A stretch of 64,000 nt of DNA from Allium sativum. Taxonomy: Eukaryota; Streptophyta; Magnoliopsida; Asparagales; Amaryllidaceae. The first letter of the stretch is position 1. Each line of letters opens with the position of its first letter. Under the pieces are notes generated by a model that did no database searches, was not told the DNA's origin, and was given only the letters and a program-made list of their open reading frames with translations. Shown piece after piece: positions 59,101-64,000 of the stretch. The stretch lies in NCBI GenBank assembly GCA_030737875.1, contig CM060919.1, positions 807,285,160 to 807,349,159 on the forward strand. The letters run 5' to 3'. The translations under genes were made by a program, and so were the position numbers.

Positions 59101-62100
59101 AAGTTCTATTATAAACAAGTATTTTAGAGTTCGTTTTTATAAAGTAAATAAAAACGATTGTTGACATTTAAATAAGTTTATAAAGCAGAAATTATCCGAT
59201 GATTAAATATTTGGGAACTATTTAAGACAAACAATTTAGAAATGTTATTAGATTAAATATATTAATCTAATGGTAAGAAGTAATTAAAATCAGTTAACGA
59301 ATTTACTGATGGAATGAAGTTGATGTAAATCAACTGTTTAATTGAAAATGATTATTAGATTAACTGGGTCCTTGTAAAGAAGTTATAATAGAACGGTGGA
59401 ATGAAGTTAAAGCAAAGAGTTAATGTTTAAAATAAATAATAATAAACAACAAAGATTTCAAAGTACGAATATGGTGTTATAAAACCGTATTCCAAAATAA
59501 AACAAGGAAATACGATTTGATGAATATTATAAGTAATAAGGGATTAGAATACAGACTTATGTCTATTCTAAGGTAAGAACGTTGTCGATCAAGGTCTGAG
59601 AGGTAAATAGAATACCCGAACTTGAACGGCTTTACTATATCGAGGAATAGTATCAGTTTGTAACGGGAAAAGAGATGTCAAAACTAGTTACAAAGGGAAT
59701 ATAGTAGCGTATTGCAAGTCTTAGAACTATAGCGATAAAATAATGCTGTTGACTAGGCATAAGCGTGACTGTTATATCGAGATTAGTTATAAAGGGGAAT
59801 ATTACAGCGTATGACAAGTTTGAACTATAACGATAAAATAACGCTGTTGACAAGGTAAGTGTGATTGTGATGTTGAGATTAGTTATAAGGAGAATATTAT
59901 AGCATATTGCAAGTTTTTACTATAGCGATAAATTAGCGCTGTTGACCAAACATATGCGTGATTTTTATATATAGCAGCACTTCCTAGGAAATGAAACAGT
60001 TTGATTTGAAATCCACTTATTCTAAAGTAATAGGTAACGGTGTTTGTCCAAAGAAAATATAAGAATAAGTTTAGAAAGAGAAAGTGGAAAATCGTGTTAG
60101 AAAATGATGACATCATTTCGATGTTCGAAATGTGATTAGAATTAAACCATTTAGATTTGGAACTAGAATTCGACGATGTCGAATGTATTAAAAATAAATT
60201 ATTTTTAGAAATTATAATCTGATAGGGTAATTAACATTTAGTTTTAAATCAATAAATGTTAATAGGATAGGAATCAGTATTTAGTTAGGAACTTGATACT
60301 GATTTGATAAGAAGTTGACTTAGAAACAGAGTTTATAAAGTGGAATATGAATATAAAAGTATGAAAGAGATTTCGGTAAACAAGATAAGGGAAATTATTA
60401 TGTTAATAAAGAGTTATATGATAAAGGTGTTCAGATTTCTATAATAAGGGATTATATTCACATTTCAAAGTGAATAACGTTTTAAAGTGAATGTTGGGCC
60501 AATTAAAAGGTTAAAATGAAATTGGAAATATTTTCCAATGTAAATAGGGTAAATTATCCAAGTATAGAAATAAAGAATGTGAAACTAATGGAAATAGTTC
60601 GAACGTTATTAACGTATATTTTCTGGAACATGGGAGAATAAGAGTTTATAATAACTGGGAATGATTTCCAAGAAGTGTAAAAAGGCTAAAACGGGATTTG
60701 AGAAATATCTGGTAAGATATGAGAATTCGAATAATAAAAACGAATGTTAAATAGAAAGTACCCGTGTGTATGTGATGTCTAGTTATACATTTGAATGAAT
60801 GTTTGTTTTTACTTCGATGGTTAAATAACCGAATATCGAAGTGTTTTGACCATCGTTGTCAATACGGAGAGACCGTTTGGATATATTATCCGGAAACCAC
60901 TCCGTATAGGCATAAGCGTTGTGACTTAGATTATGCTAAAGAAAATTGAAGACGGAGTAAAATGCAAGGGTCGTCCAGTTCCAGAAATGTTGTTTTATGT
61001 TTGTCCAGTCCCAGGACAACTTGTATGGACGAGTGTCTGACAGAGTATTTCCAATGGTCACGCCGTTGATTTTTATGAATATACCAAGTTGGGGGGAAGA
61101 AGGTAACTTCTCTTTATTCTACCCCTAGTGTGCATTTGTGTAATCAATATGTGATTATGAATCTGACGATGTGGCATTCAAAGTGAATGGTGATCAGATG
61201 TTCTGAAGATAGACGTAGCCTTTAGCCAAACAACCAGAAAGTAACAGAAGTTGGGCTAGGCAGCATGGCTAGTTGGGTCATCCCCAAGCAGGGTGTATTG
61301 TCACTGATCTAGCGAAAATTCATATTTATAATTCTTTTCGATTCTGTATCTTCGGATGACGGTTGGATGGCCTACAACCGGGGTGGCAATATATTCGATA
61401 CACTCAAGCTAAATGAGTGATCGGTCATATGTAGCCAGGTTGCAAGACGTTCTTGTTGAACCCTGAGTGTATCCCCTCTAGAGTACACTGTTCGCAAGGT
61501 GCTCCCATACCTTGTCTGTTGAAATCCATTCTCCAATAAGCGCCCTACGGTTTATGATTTTATACTATATATATGTGGAGCGTGAGATGCAAGCGTTATG
61601 CTACTTGGATAATTATTTGTTTAGACATTATCATAATATCACTGGTTTTGATATCAAAGTAATTTGGATTATAGTAAGGTAAAAAAACCGTCCATGTTTA
61701 TGTATGGGTTGGTCTTACTATTATCCTTTTGTTCCAAAAGGATTTTCAAGGTTAAACAGTATGGTTGGATTTTACTCACACCAGTCCCATGACTGACCCA
61801 GAGTTTATTTTGTTTGTGTTTTCCCTAAACTCTTGGGTGCCCAAATTTGTACGGGCAGACAAGTGTTTCAGGCTTTTACAGATACACTTGGAGGAGCTCA
61901 AAGCAGGAAGCTTCACCACTAGTTATTTAGAGATTATTTCTGCTGTGATATGATGTATTGTACTCTGATATGATATGTAAGTACAAATTCAGAATTTGTA
62001 TTTCAAAGTTTGTTATAATACAATTTATTCATTCCGCTGTGAGTTTTGTATTTACTCTGATTCTGTTCAGTTGTGATCTTCTTCTCCTTCTATTCTATTA

Positions 62101-62224
62101 GTTCTATCTTTTCTAACCCATCCTCTAATTTCTTTCTATTAATGATCTGAATTTTCGTACACTTTGAGTTGAATGTGTAGGATATTAGTTAGCTCAAATT
62201 GGTACGGATTTTCGGGCCACTACA
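56128..62224 (+). repeat. 3' LTR of the complete family B element
   Basis: This is collinear with 48469-54567 over its whole length. Paired hairpins are at 60811-60907 and CAGTC-CCAT-GACTG at 61782-61795. Confidence 0.9.
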
Positions 62225-64000
62225 CATTGGGGCCAAAATATTGATATATAAAAATACCGTGAAAAGGATATTTGAGATTTAAAAAGGGAAAATCTATTTT
62301 TCAAAAAATAGAATTTGAATTTCGAGTGGACTATAAAGATATTAACTTGTTTTAAATAAATAAAACAAGTATTTAATTTATAAATGAAATTTATAAATTA
62401 AATAACATAGGAAATTTAAGTAAGTTTATAAACGGTGTTTATAATTGAAATGGAATGATTTTCATTGGATAATCAGGGAATTGAATTGAACTGAATTTAT
62501 AAACGTGGTTTATAAATGTAGTGGGAAAAATTATCATTTGATAATTTGAATATTTATATTCAAATGTGAATTTAAAAATAGAAATGGGGAAATCATTTTA
62601 AAGAAATAAACGATGGAATTTATTCTGATGTTCAGAATATAATTTGAACTAAAATAAATCCGTAAGGATTTATGATTTGAATTTGATTAATTCGAATTTA
62701 TTTAAATAGAAGTTAATCTGACTGTGAAAATAAATTGGGTGTTATATATATAAGTTATTATAAATAGAGATTTCCAAAATAAGAATTTGGTTTTAAATAG
62801 ATTTCGAAATAGACTTGTTTAAATATAAAAAAAAGGAAATTTATAAAATGATGTTTATAAATATAATGAATTAAGTATCAAGAGATAATTTGAATATTTA
62901 AATTCAAATATGAATTTAAAAATATAATTTGGAATCATTCGAAAGGGAACAACTGTTTTTATTCCGCAATTCGGAATACCAAAGGGATAGAGTTTCAAAT
63001 AGAAATTTGAAAAGGGAACTTGTTTAAATATGAAACAAGGAAGTTGAATTTATAAATAGTGTTATAAATTTGGTGAAATAAATTATCATTTGGATAATTT
63101 AAACCATTTAAATTCAAATAGGAATTTTAAAGTAGATTGGGAAGTGTTTTGAAACAAAACGATTGATTATATTTCGGAATTCGGAATATAAGTTGAATTG
63201 AGAAGAATTCAACGGGTTTATAATTGAAATTTGATTATATCGAATTTTATAAATAATTTATTTATAAAAGGAATTGGAATTAAATATAGAAGATTGAAGG
63301 ATAAATAAATTTATTACCAAGTAAGGGAAAATCGATAATTATAGATAATCGAAAATATTATGTTGAATTTGGAAAATTGGTTAAAAATATATTAAAGTAT
63401 ATTAGAATGGAGTTAGAATTTATATATAAACGAAGTTCAAATGTTTATATATTAAATATAATTAAAACAAGCTCGTCGCAGAGCGGTAGTTTATAAATTG
63501 GCGATTCGAACTTCAATTGAATATATGGAATCCAAATTAACTCGGAATTCTTTGAATTCTTTGAAACAAGAACCGTCATGACCAATTAGATAATAGTTTT
63601 CTAATGGAAGAGAAAATTCTGAATTTCGTCGTATATATTTTGAGTTATGTCAAAATCAAATTTTTGGAAAAACAGCGCCAGAACCATTATAAAACCATAA
63701 CAGTTTATTTAAATAAATAAAAGGATTTTTAGCAAATAAAAATCTGAATCTTCATTAGAAAAATCTAGATTTGAGTTATAAAATATATCTCAACTCAAAT
63801 GGAGTAATGAAATGATTTTTGAAACAAAAATCTGATGTTGTTAATTATTGAGTAGAATTAATTAGTTTGAAGAATAATTAGTTAATGGAGTTTGAACTGA
63901 AATTGGGCTTCGGATAAGTAAATTGGGCTATAAATATATATTCGAAATCGAATATGAAACTTGAATTCAAAATGAAATTCGATTGGTTTATAACTAAATT
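62225..64000 (+). repeat. Family B LTR on the plus strand, segment 3 (runs off the window)
   Basis: It continues segment 2 after the complete element. GGATATTTGAGATTTAAAA and later CAATTGAATATATGGAATCC align with the reverse complement of about 25150 and with 28905-28925. There is no coding; frames are short and AT-rich. The 3' end of this LTR and the rest of its element lie outside the window. Confidence 0.85.

Larger units (their letters stand above)
48469..62224 (+). mobile_element. Complete non-autonomous family B element with LTRs of about 6.1 kb
   Basis: It is 13,756 bp long. The LTRs are 48469-54567 (6,099 bp) and 56128-62224 (6,097 bp) around an internal domain of 1,560 bp. The target duplication is CACTG (48464-48468) against CATTG (62225-62229); the empty-site relative has CACTG, so one base changed after insertion. 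The primer site is at 54570-54581 and the polypurine tract at 56115-56127. By eye the LTRs differ by about 2% in a 200-bp sample and by more near the start. There are no retroviral-type genes, so it needs proteins from another element. Confidence 0.9.

Overview
This window is plant nuclear DNA made almost entirely of nested LTR retrotransposons. The evidence is initiator-Met primer binding sites, a chromovirus-type Ty3/gypsy polyprotein, Ty1/copia relics and a hAT-like element with an 8-bp target duplication. No host gene can be called with confidence. The species cannot be read from the sequence; a flowering plant is most likely.

Layout. (1) 1-2616 is the 3' part of a large LTR, here called family B. 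(2) 2617-9375 is older sequence: a copia 3' end and LTR (about 3048-3416), a foldback hAT-like element (4029-5663) sitting at the edge of a second copia LTR (5665-6057), that copia's broken gag/protease (6614-7678), and a decayed open frame (8488-9375). (3) 9376-41969 is a non-autonomous gypsy-type element on the minus strand, family C, with LTRs of about 3.66 kb. Its left LTR was hit by a family B element (10159-32014, 5-bp duplication CAGGT). That element was hit in turn by the one coding element of the window, a chromovirus-like gypsy at 13298-24282 (family G, duplication ATTTC). (4) From 41970 to the window end there is another family B LTR on the plus strand. It is interrupted by a 4,285-bp solo LTR related to family G (44003-48287, duplication GATAT) and by a complete non-autonomous family B element (48469-62224) with two LTRs of about 6.1 kb around an internal domain of only 1,560 bp.

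Four of these insertion sites can be checked inside the window, because an uninterrupted relative of the target is also present. LTR-LTR divergence, counted by eye, follows the nesting: about 14% in a sampled stretch of C, a few percent for the element at 48469, about 1% between the two B arms, and about 0.55% for G.

Only G encodes proteins (gag with two zinc knuckles, protease, RT, RNase H, integrase, chromodomain-like tail), and its integrase part carries a frameshift and two stop codons. Families B and C have no recognisable coding capacity but share G's primer site, polypurine-tract region and LTR termini, so they probably depend on proteins from relatives of G.

Most unusual points: the B element at 10159-32014 has its 5' LTR end inverted, with a templated-looking junction, while its target duplication is intact; the G-type and C-type LTRs each carry a pair of hairpins with a shared loop and covarying stems, downstream of the TATA box; GTCGAC palindromes lie at a similar distance upstream of that TATA box in three LTR families; and a small palindromic repeat has expanded to about 14 copies in the solo LTR.
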